The notes below the pieces were generated by a model. That model worked only from the letters and a program-made list of their open reading frames with translations, was not told the DNA's origin and ran no database searches. The position numbers and the translations under genes were made by a program. 64,000 nucleotides of DNA from Campylobacter sp. RM10537 (GTDB lineage: Bacteria > Campylobacterota > Campylobacteria > Campylobacterales > Campylobacteraceae). Every line of letters starts with the position of its first letter. Position 1 is the first letter of the stretch. The stretch lies in the NCBI RefSeq assembly GCF_022369435.1, contig NZ_CP059597.1, positions 310,001 to 374,000 on the forward strand. Reading direction: 5' to 3'. Shown piece by piece: positions 27,201 to 37,635 of the stretch.

Positions 27201-28292
27201 TTATTTATCTATCCAAAAATATCTGAATGTAATAAGATGTTGCAGTATTCCAAAAAAAATCATAAAAATAGTAAAAGAGCTTCCGCCATAACTAAAAAAA
27301 GGTAAGGGAATTCCAACAACTGGAGCAAAACCTATAGTCATGGAAATATTTACTGCAACATAAATAAAAATAAACAAGGCGACGCAATTAACCACTACTC
27401 GGGTAAAATAATCATTTTTAAGCTTATTGTTAAGACTTAAAAGATGAAAAATAAGTAAAACATATAATAAGATTAAAACCAATCCACCTAAAAATCCAAA
27501 TCTCTCCACTAAATAGGCAAAAATAAAATCACTTGTAGATATAGGTAAAAAATTAAAATGTGTTTGAGTAGCTTCATCTTCTGATTTACCAGTAAGCCCC
27601 CCATTACCTATGGCTATCATTGATTGGGCAACTTGATAGCTTGGTTTTTCTGCTATAAAATCATGAATTCTTTGTTTTTGGTAAGGTTTTAAAAAATGTG
27701 TATAGATTATAGGTGAGCTAATACCTATAGCTATAATAATACTTAACCAAATTTTGTAATGAACTCCTATAATAAAAAGCACTCCAAAGCCGACAATTAA
27801 TAGTACAGTCGCACTTCCTAAATCTGGTTCTTTTGCTATCAATAAAAAAGGTAAAATAATAAAAAAACTAATTTTTAAAAATTCTTTGAGTCTGTAGCCA
27901 TTATGTGGTGGTGGATTTTGATAAATTAAATAAGCAAGCATTAGAATAAAACTTGGTTTAAAAATTTCTGAAGGTTGTATTGTAAATTGCGTAAAAGGAA
28001 TCTCTAGCCATCTTTTTGCCCCTAATTTTTCAACTCCAAAAATATCAACACTTAAAAGTAAAAAAATATTTATAAAATAGGCTATAGGAATAAGCCAAAT
28101 TAGCTTTCGAATAGGAATAAAGAAAAAAATAAAAAAAGCAAGTGTGCCAACACAAGTATAAACGAATTGTTTTTCTGCTAGTAAAGCATGGGCCTCAAAA
28201 ATTAAAAAAAAGGAAAGAAGTATAATAGGTGTGAATAATATAGGCTGCATATAATCAAAATGTGTTAATATTCTTCTATCCAGTATAAACAA
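27201..28292 (-). CDS. mrdB: RodA/MrdB, elongation peptidoglycan polymerase
   Basis: The 363-residue SEDS protein starts at TTG 28292, with AAAAAGG 6 bases upstream. About ten membrane segments and the family motifs AKEPDLGSATVLLIVG and PFFSYGGSSFTIFM are present. It is the glycosyltransferase of the rod complex that works with PBP2. An alternative start is ATG 28250 (MQPIL), but the first 14 residues fit family N-termini. It is divergent from the pseudouridine synthase gene. Confidence 0.93.
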   Translation of the reverse strand: MFILDRRILTHFDYMQPILFTPIILLSFFLIFEAHALLAEKQFVYTCVGTLAFFIFFFIPIRKLIWLIPIAYFINIFLLLSVDIFGVEKLGAKRWLEIPFTQFTIQPSEIFKPSFILMLAYLIYQNPPPHNGYRLKEFLKISFFIILPFLLIAKEPDLGSATVLLIVGFGVLFIIGVHYKIWLSIIIAIGISSPIIYTHFLKPYQKQRIHDFIAEKPSYQVAQSMIAIGNGGLTGKSEDEATQTHFNFLPISTSDFIFAYLVERFGFLGGLVLILLYVLLIFHLLSLNNKLKNDYFTRVVVNCVALFIFIYVAVNISMTIGFAPVVGIPLPFFSYGGSSFTIFMIFFGILQHLITFRYFWIDK

Positions 28293-28373
28293 AATTTGCC
28301 TTTTTAAATTATAATATTAAAAATGAGAATTATAAGATAAGATTTTAAATTTAATGAGATAATTTTAGGAAAA

Positions 28374-29342
28374 ATGCAAACTTTTTTAGTAGATGAAAAT
28401 TTAAGATTGGATATTTTTTTAGCAAAAATATTAAAACAAAGTCGTAATCAAGTAGCATCGCTTATAGAAAAAAAATGCGTTAAAGTTAATGATAAAATTC
28501 AAAATAAAAATTCATTTAAATTAAAAATTGGTGATGAAATTTCTGTAGAATTTCCTCCTTTAGAATGTAAAGAAAAATCGTCTTTTGATATTAATTTTGA
28601 TATAGAAATTTTGTATGAAGATGATGATTTACTTATCTTAAATAAACCTCCAAATTTAGTAGTGCATGGAGCAAATAGCGTTAAAAGTTTGACTTTAGTA
28701 GACTGGTTGCTTGCAAAAAATTATACTTTATCTAATTTGGGTGGAGAAATTCGAGCAGGACTTGTTCATAGGCTAGATAAAGATACAAGTGGCGCTATAC
28801 TTATAGCTAAAAACAATTTTACACATCAAAAACTTAGTGAACAATTAAGCGATAAAACAATGGGAAGAATTTATTTAGCATTAATTGATTTGTCACTAAA
28901 AGAAGATAAAATTATAATCGAAAAATCTTTGGCTAGATCTCAAACAAATGCTATCAAAAAAATAGCAGTAAGTGATAAGACCAAAGGGAGTAAATATGCT
29001 AAAAGTGCTTTTATTAATTTGATGAGCAATGGGGATATTAATTTAATAGCAGCTAAACTTTTTACAGGTAGAACACATCAAATAAGAGCACATTTAGCAA
29101 GCATAAATCGTCATATTTTAGGTGATAAACTGTATGGTTATAGAGGAAAATATGAAGGTAGGGTGATGCTTCATGCTTATTTTTTATATTTTACTCATCC
29201 TAAAAAAAAGAAAACTATTTTTATTAAAGCTCCCTTAATGGGAGATTTTAAAGAAATTTTAAAGAATAAATTTATTTTAGGAGAGATTGATGAAAAAATT
29301 TCACTTGAGTCTTTGCTTAAGCATTTTAATTCTTTTATTTAA
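28374..29342 (+). CDS. RluD-family 23S rRNA pseudouridine synthase
   Basis: The 322-residue enzyme has an N-terminal S4 RNA-binding domain (1-60) and the RluA/RluD catalytic motif HRLDKDTSGAILIAK near 135 with the catalytic Asp, followed by FTGRTHQIRAHLA. It isomerises uridines in 23S rRNA; which site cannot be told from the sequence. AGGAAAA precedes ATG 28374. Its last 53 bases overlap the start of flpA, including a lipoprotein signal sequence in another frame. Confidence 0.92.
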   Translation: MQTFLVDENLRLDIFLAKILKQSRNQVASLIEKKCVKVNDKIQNKNSFKLKIGDEISVEFPPLECKEKSSFDINFDIEILYEDDDLLILNKPPNLVVHGANSVKSLTLVDWLLAKNYTLSNLGGEIRAGLVHRLDKDTSGAILIAKNNFTHQKLSEQLSDKTMGRIYLALIDLSLKEDKIIIEKSLARSQTNAIKKIAVSDKTKGSKYAKSAFINLMSNGDINLIAAKLFTGRTHQIRAHLASINRHILGDKLYGYRGKYEGRVMLHAYFLYFTHPKKKKTIFIKAPLMGDFKEILKNKFILGEIDEKISLESLLKHFNSFI

Positions 29343-30522
29343 CGCTTGTAGTGTTTCACAGGTTTCAAATACTGAATCTAGTAAAGAAGTATTGATTAAT
29401 GAAAGTTTACCTAAGATGGACAATATTAAAACTCTTAGCGATATGAGTAATATAGCTTTTGAATGGGAACCTTTGTATGATGATAATATACAAGGTTTTT
29501 ATTTATATCGTTGTAGTGATGAAGATGCTCAATTTAAGCTCATAGCAACTATCAAAGACAAATTTCAAACTCATTATGTAGATACCAATCTTAAGCCTAA
29601 TACAAAATATTATTATAAAATGAGAAGTTTTGATAATCAAGGACATCCTTCAGAAGATGGAAAAATTTTTGAAGTAAGCACTATGCCAAGACTTGAGGCT
29701 ATTCCTTATGTTCAAGCTATAACTAATTTACCAAATCGTATTAAATTAATTTGGCGTCCTCATCCTGATTTGAGGGTAAATTCTTATATTATTGAAAGAT
29801 CAAAAAGCAATGAAGACAATTTTAAAAAAATAGCCGAGGTTCAAAATCGTTTAAGTGCAGAGTACATAGATAAAGATCTAAAACCAAATGAAAATTTTAA
29901 TTATCAAATTATTGCTGTAAGTTTTGATGGAATTAAAAGCGAACCAAGTCAAGTATTGAATTCCACAAGTAAAGCTTTGCCACCAGAGGTGCAGAATTTA
30001 AATGCTAGTTCAGATGCTTCTAATAAAATAATTTTAACATGGGATGCGCCTAATTATAAAGATTTTTCTTATTATAAAGTTTATTCTACAAGTTCAAGTT
30101 TTCTTCCTTATACTCTTATTGCTAAAACAGATAAAAATTCTTATGAAGATTTGGTTGAGGGTTCAGATAAAACTAAATATTATAAAGTAACCATGGTTGA
30201 TGTAGATGGATTAGAAGGTCCTATGCCAAAAAATGGAGTTGAAGGAAAAACTTTAGGCATTCCTTCTTCGCCAAGTATTATTTTAGCTCAAAGTACACCA
30301 GAAGGAATTAATCTTGAATGGGTTGATGGGGATTCTAGGGCTGTAGAATATGAAGTTAGGCGTTATGGTGGAGAGCAAAATGCTATTTTTAAAGGTATTA
30401 AAGAGAAAAAATTAAAAGATATCAAGGCCTTGCCAGGGGTAGAATATAGCTATGAAGTTATTGCAATTGATTCTGCTGGATTGCGTTCAGAACCTTCAAA
30501 AAGAGTTAAGGCGGCGCAGTAG
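29290..30522 (+). CDS. flpA: FlpA, fibronectin type III-domain surface lipoprotein
   Basis: The start is ATG 29290 (TTG 29287 is one codon earlier), with AGGAGAG upstream. A lipoprotein signal ends LILLFNACS, with the lipidated Cys near residue 20. The 410-residue protein is built of consecutive fibronectin type III-like modules (about 45-130, 140-225, 230-320, 325-410), with recurring YYKM/YKV and Pro-rich strand motifs. FlpA binds host fibronectin and aids adherence in C. jejuni. It overlaps the pseudouridine synthase gene upstream and trmB by 1 base downstream. Confidence 0.92.
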   Translation: MKKFHLSLCLSILILLFNACSVSQVSNTESSKEVLINESLPKMDNIKTLSDMSNIAFEWEPLYDDNIQGFYLYRCSDEDAQFKLIATIKDKFQTHYVDTNLKPNTKYYYKMRSFDNQGHPSEDGKIFEVSTMPRLEAIPYVQAITNLPNRIKLIWRPHPDLRVNSYIIERSKSNEDNFKKIAEVQNRLSAEYIDKDLKPNENFNYQIIAVSFDGIKSEPSQVLNSTSKALPPEVQNLNASSDASNKIILTWDAPNYKDFSYYKVYSTSSSFLPYTLIAKTDKNSYEDLVEGSDKTKYYKVTMVDVDGLEGPMPKNGVEGKTLGIPSSPSIILAQSTPEGINLEWVDGDSRAVEYEVRRYGGEQNAIFKGIKEKKLKDIKALPGVEYSYEVIAIDSAGLRSEPSKRVKAAQ

Positions 30523-31709
30523 TGCCAAATTTTAAAGTTAAAAAAATTAAAGAATTGATTCTACCTTTTAAAAAAGATGAGGTAGAATTAGAGTGGATGG
30601 CTGAAAATAATAATGTTATTTTAATATATACTAAAGTAAATGAAGAAAGTTTCTTTTTGCAAATTAAAAAAGAAGAAAATTATTTTATTATTAAGGGTGA
30701 TAAGCATACTAAACCTTCTAAAATAGCTTATTTGCAAAAATCTTTACAAGTTTTTAAGGACTATTTTTGCAATAGTGAAGATATTGTTAGTGAGGCTTTT
30801 GCATTTAAACATAATGCATTAATTGAAAAAACTTCTTTAATTGCGTTTGACTTTGATCAGCTATTATCAAAGATTAAAGGAAGAATTTATATTGAGATAG
30901 GTTTTGGATCAGGTAGACATTTACTTTATCAAGCTCAAAATAATCCAGATGTTTTAATAATAGGGGTTGAAATTTATAATCCAGCTATTACTCAAGTGGC
31001 TAAATTAGCTAAGAGTCAAAATTTAAGTAATATTATATTAATACAAAGTGATGCTAGGCTTTTGCTTAGCGCACTTAAGTCAAATTCTGTGGAAAAAATT
31101 TTTTTACATTTTCCAGTCCCTTGGGATAAAAAACCACATAGACGAGTTATTGCAAAAAATTTTTGTTTAGAATGCGCTAGAGTTTTAGGAAAAAATGGGA
31201 GATTTGAACTTAGAACGGATAGTTATGAATATTTTGATTTTACGCTCAAACAATTTTTAAATTTCAACACTCCAAAATTTAGCCTTAAAAAAAATGAAAA
31301 ACTTGAAATTTCTAGTAAATATGAGGATAGATGGAAAAGACAAAATAAAGATATTTTTGATCTTTGGGTATGGAATTTAGATAGAGTTTGTAGTGAATCA
31401 AATTTAGATGATTTTAATTTTTCTGATATTACATTTGATACAAACGATTTAATTTTTTTGGAGAAAAATTTTAAAAATTTTACCCTAAAAGGAGATGATT
31501 ATTTTTTACATTTTGAAAATTTGTATCAAGCAAAGCGAGGCTTGATTTTTAAAATAGCTTTTGGTGCTTTTAATAAACCTGAACATTGTTATATTTGTGT
31601 AAATAATAAAATAGAATTTTTATTCAAAAAGCCTTTTAAGATTAAAGAGAATTTAAAGGCAATGGAAAAATTAAAAAAGGTGCTTAAATTTCATTTTGAT
31701 ATTGCTTGA
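30522..31709 (+). CDS. trmB: TrmB, tRNA (guanine-46-N7)-methyltransferase
   Basis: The start is GTG 30522, sharing its G with the flpA stop. The methyltransferase core lies at about residues 115-290, with the SAM motif EIGFGSGRHLLYQA and HFPVPWDKKPHRRV. At 395 residues it is far longer than the ~240 of E. coli TrmB: about 110 extra residues precede and about 100 follow the core. This long form is usual in Campylobacter. The enzyme makes m7G46 in tRNA. Confidence 0.92.
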   Translation: MPNFKVKKIKELILPFKKDEVELEWMAENNNVILIYTKVNEESFFLQIKKEENYFIIKGDKHTKPSKIAYLQKSLQVFKDYFCNSEDIVSEAFAFKHNALIEKTSLIAFDFDQLLSKIKGRIYIEIGFGSGRHLLYQAQNNPDVLIIGVEIYNPAITQVAKLAKSQNLSNIILIQSDARLLLSALKSNSVEKIFLHFPVPWDKKPHRRVIAKNFCLECARVLGKNGRFELRTDSYEYFDFTLKQFLNFNTPKFSLKKNEKLEISSKYEDRWKRQNKDIFDLWVWNLDRVCSESNLDDFNFSDITFDTNDLIFLEKNFKNFTLKGDDYFLHFENLYQAKRGLIFKIAFGAFNKPEHCYICVNNKIEFLFKKPFKIKENLKAMEKLKKVLKFHFDIA

Positions 31710-31774
31710 TTTTCTTGAAATTTAAGCAAAAACAAAGCATAATTAAAAAATTTGAAAATTGAAGAGGAATAAAA

Positions 31775-32440
31775 ATGCCCAATTTAATTCAAGCAAATAA
31801 ACTTTCTTTAGGCTATGATGAATTGGTTATTAAAGAAGCGAGTTTTACTTTTAAGGATGATGATTTTGTTTTTATTACAGGAAAAAGTGGAAGTGGAAAA
31901 AGTACACTTTTAAAATCTTTTTATGGAGATTTAGAACTTCTTTCAGGACAACTTCAAGTTTGTGGTTCTTCGATGAAAAAAATTGGAAATTTGGATCTTT
32001 TAAAATTACGCCAGAGAATAGGTATTATTTTTCAAGATTATAGACTTATACAAGAATATACAGTTGAAAAAAATGTTATGCTTCCTTTAATGATTAAAGG
32101 GTATAGTAAAAAAGTTTGTCAAGATCAAGCAAATAAACTTTTAAAACATGTTAATTTAACTTTTAAAGCTGACAAATTGCCCAATCAATTAAGTGGGGGT
32201 GAACAACAACGCGTAGCTATGGCTAGAGCTTTAGCACACAATCCTAAACTTTTATTGTGCGATGAGCCTACGGGAAATTTGGATGAATATTCTTCGGATA
32301 TTATTTGGACACTTTTAAAATCAGCTAGAGAACTTTTAGGAACTTGTGTAGTTGTAGTTACTCATAGAATACCAGTTAATTTGAGATTAAATTATCGTCG
32401 GTTTAACATAGAGAATGGAACAATGAATGAAATTTTTTAG
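31775..32440 (+). CDS. ftsE: FtsE, cell-division ABC ATPase
   Basis: The 221-residue ATPase has Walker A GKSGSGKST, signature LSGGEQQRVAMARAL, Walker B LLLCDEPTGNLD and the switch His. GAAGAGGAAT precedes the ATG. It overlaps ftsX by 14 bases. FtsEX does not import solutes; it transmits ATP-driven movement to periplasmic murein-hydrolase activators. The next gene but one is such an activator candidate. Confidence 0.93.
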   Translation: MPNLIQANKLSLGYDELVIKEASFTFKDDDFVFITGKSGSGKSTLLKSFYGDLELLSGQLQVCGSSMKKIGNLDLLKLRQRIGIIFQDYRLIQEYTVEKNVMLPLMIKGYSKKVCQDQANKLLKHVNLTFKADKLPNQLSGGEQQRVAMARALAHNPKLLLCDEPTGNLDEYSSDIIWTLLKSARELLGTCVVVVTHRIPVNLRLNYRRFNIENGTMNEIF

Positions 32441-33233
32441 AACGCATTTATCTTTAATTTTACCTTTGCTTTTTATGATGTTTGCATTTGAATTTATTTT
32501 GCTTACCAATTCAACTCTAAAATACTATGAAGAATTAGCAAATAAAGATTATAACATTATAGTTGTAAGCTCTAATGAGCTTGATAAAAATATTATTAAA
32601 ACCAAAATTTCCTCTTTTTCTAGTTTGGAAATTTTAGATCCAAAAAATTTAATTGAACGTTTAAAAAATGATATTTCAGATAAAAATTTAAAAGCATTAA
32701 AAAATTCTTTGCCTAAATTTTATAGCATAAAACTAAATCATTTACCTACTCAAAATGAACTTGATGTGATTAAAAATCAACTTTTAAGTATTTCAGGTAT
32801 TACTAAGATTGAAACTTTTGCTAAAACGCATGATAAGGTTTATTCTTTACTCGTTTTAATGAAATTTGTATTTTGGTTATTTTTAATTATTATTATTGTT
32901 CTTTCTTTTGTTTTATTTTTAAAACAGATGAGAATTTGGCTTTTTGAACATACAGAACGTGTAGAAATTATGTGTCTTTTTGGAGCACCATTTTGGTTTA
33001 GATCTTTTATGCTTTATAAGATTGTATTTATGGATTGTTTGATCGCTTTTGTTATTTTATTAATATTTTTTACTCAAATTTATGATCTTGAAATTATTCA
33101 AAATCATTTAAAAGCTGTGGATATTATATTGCCTCCAATTAATTTTGTTTTACAGCTTAGTCTGATTTTCTTAGCTACTTTATTTGCATGTTTATTATTT
33201 GTAAATTCTGTGATGTTTAGGGTTAAAAAATGA
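32427..33233 (+). CDS. ftsX: FtsX, cell-division membrane protein
   Basis: The 268-residue protein has a first membrane segment (about 10-28), a periplasmic loop of about 110 residues and three C-terminal segments (about 145-165, 195-215, 235-255), which is the FtsX topology. It pairs with FtsE. It overlaps ftsE by 14 bases and the EnvC-like gene by 4 bases. Confidence 0.9.
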   Translation: MKFFRTHLSLILPLLFMMFAFEFILLTNSTLKYYEELANKDYNIIVVSSNELDKNIIKTKISSFSSLEILDPKNLIERLKNDISDKNLKALKNSLPKFYSIKLNHLPTQNELDVIKNQLLSISGITKIETFAKTHDKVYSLLVLMKFVFWLFLIIIIVLSFVLFLKQMRIWLFEHTERVEIMCLFGAPFWFRSFMLYKIVFMDCLIAFVILLIFFTQIYDLEIIQNHLKAVDIILPPINFVLQLSLIFLATLFACLLFVNSVMFRVKK

Positions 33234-34438
33234 TAAAAAAGATTTTTTTTATCATTTTGTTTCTTTTTTTAGCTTATGCGCAAATTTATGCAAATGCTTT
33301 AAATGAGAAAGCAAAAAATTTAGAAGAAAATAAACGCATACAACAGCAATTAAATAAAAAACTTGAAGATTTAGCAAGCGATATATTAAATGGAGAAAAA
33401 ACTTTAAAAGATTTAAGTTTTCAAATTCAAACACTTAATTCTCAAACTGCAAAACTTGAAGAAAGCGCAAAAGCCCAATATAAAGAGCTTAATTTGCTGA
33501 CAACTCAAAATGGTGATCTTTTAAAAAGTAGAGCGAGCATGGAGGGAAAATTAATTGCTTTAATGGCAAAAGATTTTGCTTATGATTTACCCATACCTCA
33601 AGGTTATGTTGAAGGTAAAGAAAGTTTTATAGCTTTTGAAATTTTAGGAAAATTAGATAAAGTTTTAAGTAATGAGATTTTTAAACTTTCTAAAGATTAT
33701 GAAGATGTTAGCAAATTAATTGATGATAAACAAGCACAAATTCAAAAAATTAATGATAATTTAAAAGTTTATAATGCACAAATTGTCAAACTTCAAGATT
33801 TAAGAAAAAAGCAAGTTGATGAAATTAATAGGCAAAAAACAGATCGTGCGATTTATGTTAAAAAACTTGAAGATTTACAAGCTCAACAAGATGAATTAAG
33901 AAAAACTCTTGATCAATTAAGAATAATACAAAGAAAACAAGCAGAAAAAGAACAAGAAAAATCATCGATTGACAATTCAAAAATTGCGAATAATGATCAA
34001 AAAATTCGTCAACTTGGTTCAAGTTATCAAGGTGGTGCAATCAAACGCTACACAGGAAAAAAAACGATAGCGCCTTTGGATTCTTTTACTGTTAAGCAAA
34101 AATTTGGAAATTATATCGATCCAATCTATAATATTAAAATTTTTAACGAAAGTGTTGTTTTAAAAAGCAAAAAATCTGATGCTGTGGTTAAAAATGTTTT
34201 AAACGGTAAAGTGGTTTTTGCAAAAGATACAAGTATGTTGGCACGTGTTGTTATTGTAGAGCATGATGATGGAATTCATACGATTTATGCACATCTTGAT
34301 AAAATAGCTCCAAATATTAAAGTAGGAAAAAATATTAAAAAAGGCGCCATAGTGGGTAGAATTAAAAATGATTTAACTTTTGAGGTTACTCAAAAAAATT
34401 TTCATATCAATCCTTTAGAATTAATCAGCCTAAATTAG
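33230..34438 (+). CDS. EnvC-like murein hydrolase activator (degenerate M23 domain)
   Basis: A signal peptide (IKKIFFIILFLFLAYAQIYA) is followed by a long coiled coil (about 22-270) and a C-terminal LytM-like domain (about 290-402). The zinc-binding positions are lost: the HxxxD segment reads NIKIFNES and the HxH segment reads LTFEV, while the structural IYAHLD segment remains. That is the pattern of EnvC/NlpD activators, which stimulate amidases rather than cut. It overlaps ftsX by 4 bases, as expected for an FtsEX partner, and AmiA lies about 5.5 kb downstream. Confidence 0.86.
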   Translation: MIKKIFFIILFLFLAYAQIYANALNEKAKNLEENKRIQQQLNKKLEDLASDILNGEKTLKDLSFQIQTLNSQTAKLEESAKAQYKELNLLTTQNGDLLKSRASMEGKLIALMAKDFAYDLPIPQGYVEGKESFIAFEILGKLDKVLSNEIFKLSKDYEDVSKLIDDKQAQIQKINDNLKVYNAQIVKLQDLRKKQVDEINRQKTDRAIYVKKLEDLQAQQDELRKTLDQLRIIQRKQAEKEQEKSSIDNSKIANNDQKIRQLGSSYQGGAIKRYTGKKTIAPLDSFTVKQKFGNYIDPIYNIKIFNESVVLKSKKSDAVVKNVLNGKVVFAKDTSMLARVVIVEHDDGIHTIYAHLDKIAPNIKVGKNIKKGAIVGRIKNDLTFEVTQKNFHINPLELISLN

Positions 34439-34460
34439 CTTATTTTAATTCACTTTAAAC

Positions 34461-34466
34461 TATAAT
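34461..34466 (+). promoter_or_regulatory. -10 box of pyrH
   Basis: TATAAT 22 bases before ATG 34488, which is followed by a strong RBS AAGGAGAG. It starts the pyrH-rpoZ-spoT-tyrS run. Confidence 0.55.
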
Positions 34467-34478
34467 TTCACGGATTAA

Positions 34479-35207
<729 letters not shown>

Positions 35208-35220
35208 AAGGAGAAAATAA

Positions 35221-35445
35221 ATGGATTGTAGAATAGAAGAGATAGCAGCAAAAGCTTTAAGAAAAATGGGAGATGATCGCTATCGTTTGTCTTTAGTGGT
35301 AGCAAAAAGAGCAGAGCAATTAGCTGATGGAGCCACACCTTTAGTTGATATTGATAAAAATAAATTAAAATTTGCTGATATTGCTTTATTTGAAATAGCA
35401 GAAGATAAAATTACTTTAGAGGGTTTAGGTGAGACCGATCGATGA
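35221..35445 (+). CDS. rpoZ: RpoZ, RNA polymerase omega subunit
   Basis: This 74-residue protein opens with [31 protein letters not shown], matching the omega core that binds beta-prime. AAAGGAG precedes the start. Its last 17 bases overlap the GTG start of spoT, a conserved rpoZ-spoT linkage. Confidence 0.95.
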   Translation: MDCRIEEIAAKALRKMGDDRYRLSLVVAKRAEQLADGATPLVDIDKNKLKFADIALFEIAEDKITLEGLGETDR

Positions 35446-37624
35446 GGATTTATTATTAGAAAAACTCATTGATGATGTTAAAAATTGCAAGGATTTAACA
35501 AGAGCAAAAGAGCTTCTTTTTTGCATTTGTGAAAGCGATTCTACTTTAGAGAAAGCAGTAGAATATTGTATATTTTATCATGAAGGACAGACGAGAAAAA
35601 GCGGCGAACCTTATGCTATACATCCTATTTTAGTAGCTACCTTAGTAGGGTTTTTAAGTGATAATAAAGCTGCTATTTTGGCTGCTCTTTTGCATGATGT
35701 TATTGAAGATACAGAATGTACAGAAGAAGAACTAAATAAAGCCTTTGGACATGATGTTTTAAAATTAGTTTTAGGATTAACTAAAATAATAGAAATTAGA
35801 GAAGATAATCTCATTTCTTCTAAATCAAAAAAAAATTTAACTAAATCTGCTTTAACATTTAGAAATATGCTTTTGGCCAGTACTCAAGACGTAGGTGTTT
35901 TAATTGTTAAGCTTTGTGATAGATTACATAATATGTTAACCTTAGATGCCTTAAGAGAAGATAAACAAAAAAGAATTAGTGAAGAAACTTTGGTTGTTTA
36001 TGCTCCTATAGCTCATAGACTGGGTATTTCTAGTATTAAAAATTATTTAGAGGATCTAAGTTTTAAATATTTGATGCCTGATGAATATAATATAATAGAT
36101 AATTATATAAATTCTAATGATCAGCAAATGCAATTAGGACTTAATGAATTCATTTCAAAAATAGAAATTTTATTTTTAAGCAATGGTTTTAGGCAAGGAA
36201 GTTTTAAAATTCAAAAGCGTATTAAGCATAGCTATTCTATTTATCTTAAAATGCAAAGAAAAGGCATAGGTATAGAAGAAGTGCTTGATTTATTAGGTGT
36301 AAGAATTTTAGTTGAAAAGGTAAGCGATTGTTATTTAGCTTTGGGAATTTTGCATACAAATTTTAATCCTTTAATTTCCCGTTTTAAAGATTATATAGCT
36401 TTACCAAAACAGAATGGATATCAAACGATACATACAACACTTTTTGATACAAAAAATATTATTGAAGCACAAATTAGAACTTTTGATATGCATAAAATCG
36501 CAGAATTTGGAATCGCTGCTCATTGGAAATATAAAGAAGATGGTAGTGTTGTTGCACCAAATTTAGATTGGTTGACCGATATTTCAATACAAAGTGCCAA
36601 TAATCCTCAAAATGCTGAAGATTATAATGCTATTGAGCTTTATGAATATGCTAAAGATAGCCTTTATGTAGAAGATATAGCTGTATATTCTCCAAAAGGA
36701 GAAATTTTTACTTTACCTAGAGGCGCTACAGTTCTTGATTTTGCCTATGAAGTGCATACTAAAATTGGACTTCATGCAAAAAGTGCTTATGTTAATCGCA
36801 TTAGAGTTCCTTTACTTACAGAATTAAAAAACGGAGATATTGTTCGCGTTGTTACTAGCGAAGATAAATTTTATCGTTGTTCTTGGATTGATAGTGTTAA
36901 AACAGGAAAAGCAAAAGCTAGTATTAGAGAATTTTGTAAGCAAAAAATAAGAGAAATTAATCTTGCAAGCGCTATTAATATGCTTAGTTTTGTTTTTAGT
37001 GTAGATAAAAATAAAATAGAAGCTTGGATAGAAAAAGAAAATTTAGGAAGACGCATACGAGAAGTAGCTAATGATAATATCTATTTTAAAGATATTGTTA
37101 ATGGGCTTAAAAAATATGCAAAAAAATCTTATTGGTTTGATAAATATGAAATTCAAGAATATAATATAGGAAATTTTTTAATTTACTCCAATCATAAGAT
37201 AGCAAATGTAGATTTTGACTATTGTTGCCATCCTAAAAGAGGCGATGCAGTAGTTGCTTTTGTAGAGGGTGGAAACGCTATAGTGCATCATAAGCTTTGT
37301 GATAGAGCGGAAAAAATGATAGAAAAAAAAAGAGATATGGTTTTTATAAAATGGGATTCTAATATACCGAAATCTTATAAACTTATTTTTTCTTTGGAAA
37401 ATAAAAAAGGGGTTTTAGCAGAGTTTTTGGCAGTTTTAGCTAAAATGCAAATTAATTTATTAACAATCAATTTAGCAAAAGATATAAATTCAACTGTGGA
37501 TTATTTTGAAATAACAATGGAAATACCAGAAAATATAAATCCTGATAGTGTTCGTGAGAGATTAAAAATTCATTGTAAAATCTTAGATTTTGTATCTTTA
37601 AATGATGCCTATAAAGAAAGTTAA
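35429..37624 (+). CDS. spoT: SpoT/Rel, bifunctional (p)ppGpp synthetase/hydrolase
   Basis: The start is GTG 35429 inside rpoZ. The 731-residue protein has an HD hydrolase domain with intact HDVIEDTE near residue 90, a RelA_SpoT synthetase domain (GVRILV and [18 protein letters not shown]), a TGS domain ([22 protein letters not shown]) and a C-terminal ACT domain. Both catalytic halves look active. Campylobacter normally has this single enzyme for the stringent response. Confidence 0.96.
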   Translation: MRPIDEDLLLEKLIDDVKNCKDLTRAKELLFCICESDSTLEKAVEYCIFYHEGQTRKSGEPYAIHPILVATLVGFLSDNKAAILAALLHDVIEDTECTEEELNKAFGHDVLKLVLGLTKIIEIREDNLISSKSKKNLTKSALTFRNMLLASTQDVGVLIVKLCDRLHNMLTLDALREDKQKRISEETLVVYAPIAHRLGISSIKNYLEDLSFKYLMPDEYNIIDNYINSNDQQMQLGLNEFISKIEILFLSNGFRQGSFKIQKRIKHSYSIYLKMQRKGIGIEEVLDLLGVRILVEKVSDCYLALGILHTNFNPLISRFKDYIALPKQNGYQTIHTTLFDTKNIIEAQIRTFDMHKIAEFGIAAHWKYKEDGSVVAPNLDWLTDISIQSANNPQNAEDYNAIELYEYAKDSLYVEDIAVYSPKGEIFTLPRGATVLDFAYEVHTKIGLHAKSAYVNRIRVPLLTELKNGDIVRVVTSEDKFYRCSWIDSVKTGKAKASIREFCKQKIREINLASAINMLSFVFSVDKNKIEAWIEKENLGRRIREVANDNIYFKDIVNGLKKYAKKSYWFDKYEIQEYNIGNFLIYSNHKIANVDFDYCCHPKRGDAVVAFVEGGNAIVHHKLCDRAEKMIEKKRDMVFIKWDSNIPKSYKLIFSLENKKGVLAEFLAVLAKMQINLLTINLAKDINSTVDYFEITMEIPENINPDSVRERLKIHCKILDFVSLNDAYKES

Positions 37625-37635
37625 AGGGATAGATA

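Noticed and set aside
34451-34474. TTCAC...TTCAC pair before pyrH as a second DccR box
   Set aside because: The two TTCAC units are 13 bases apart, not 6, and they straddle the -10 box, so the spacing is wrong for DccR.
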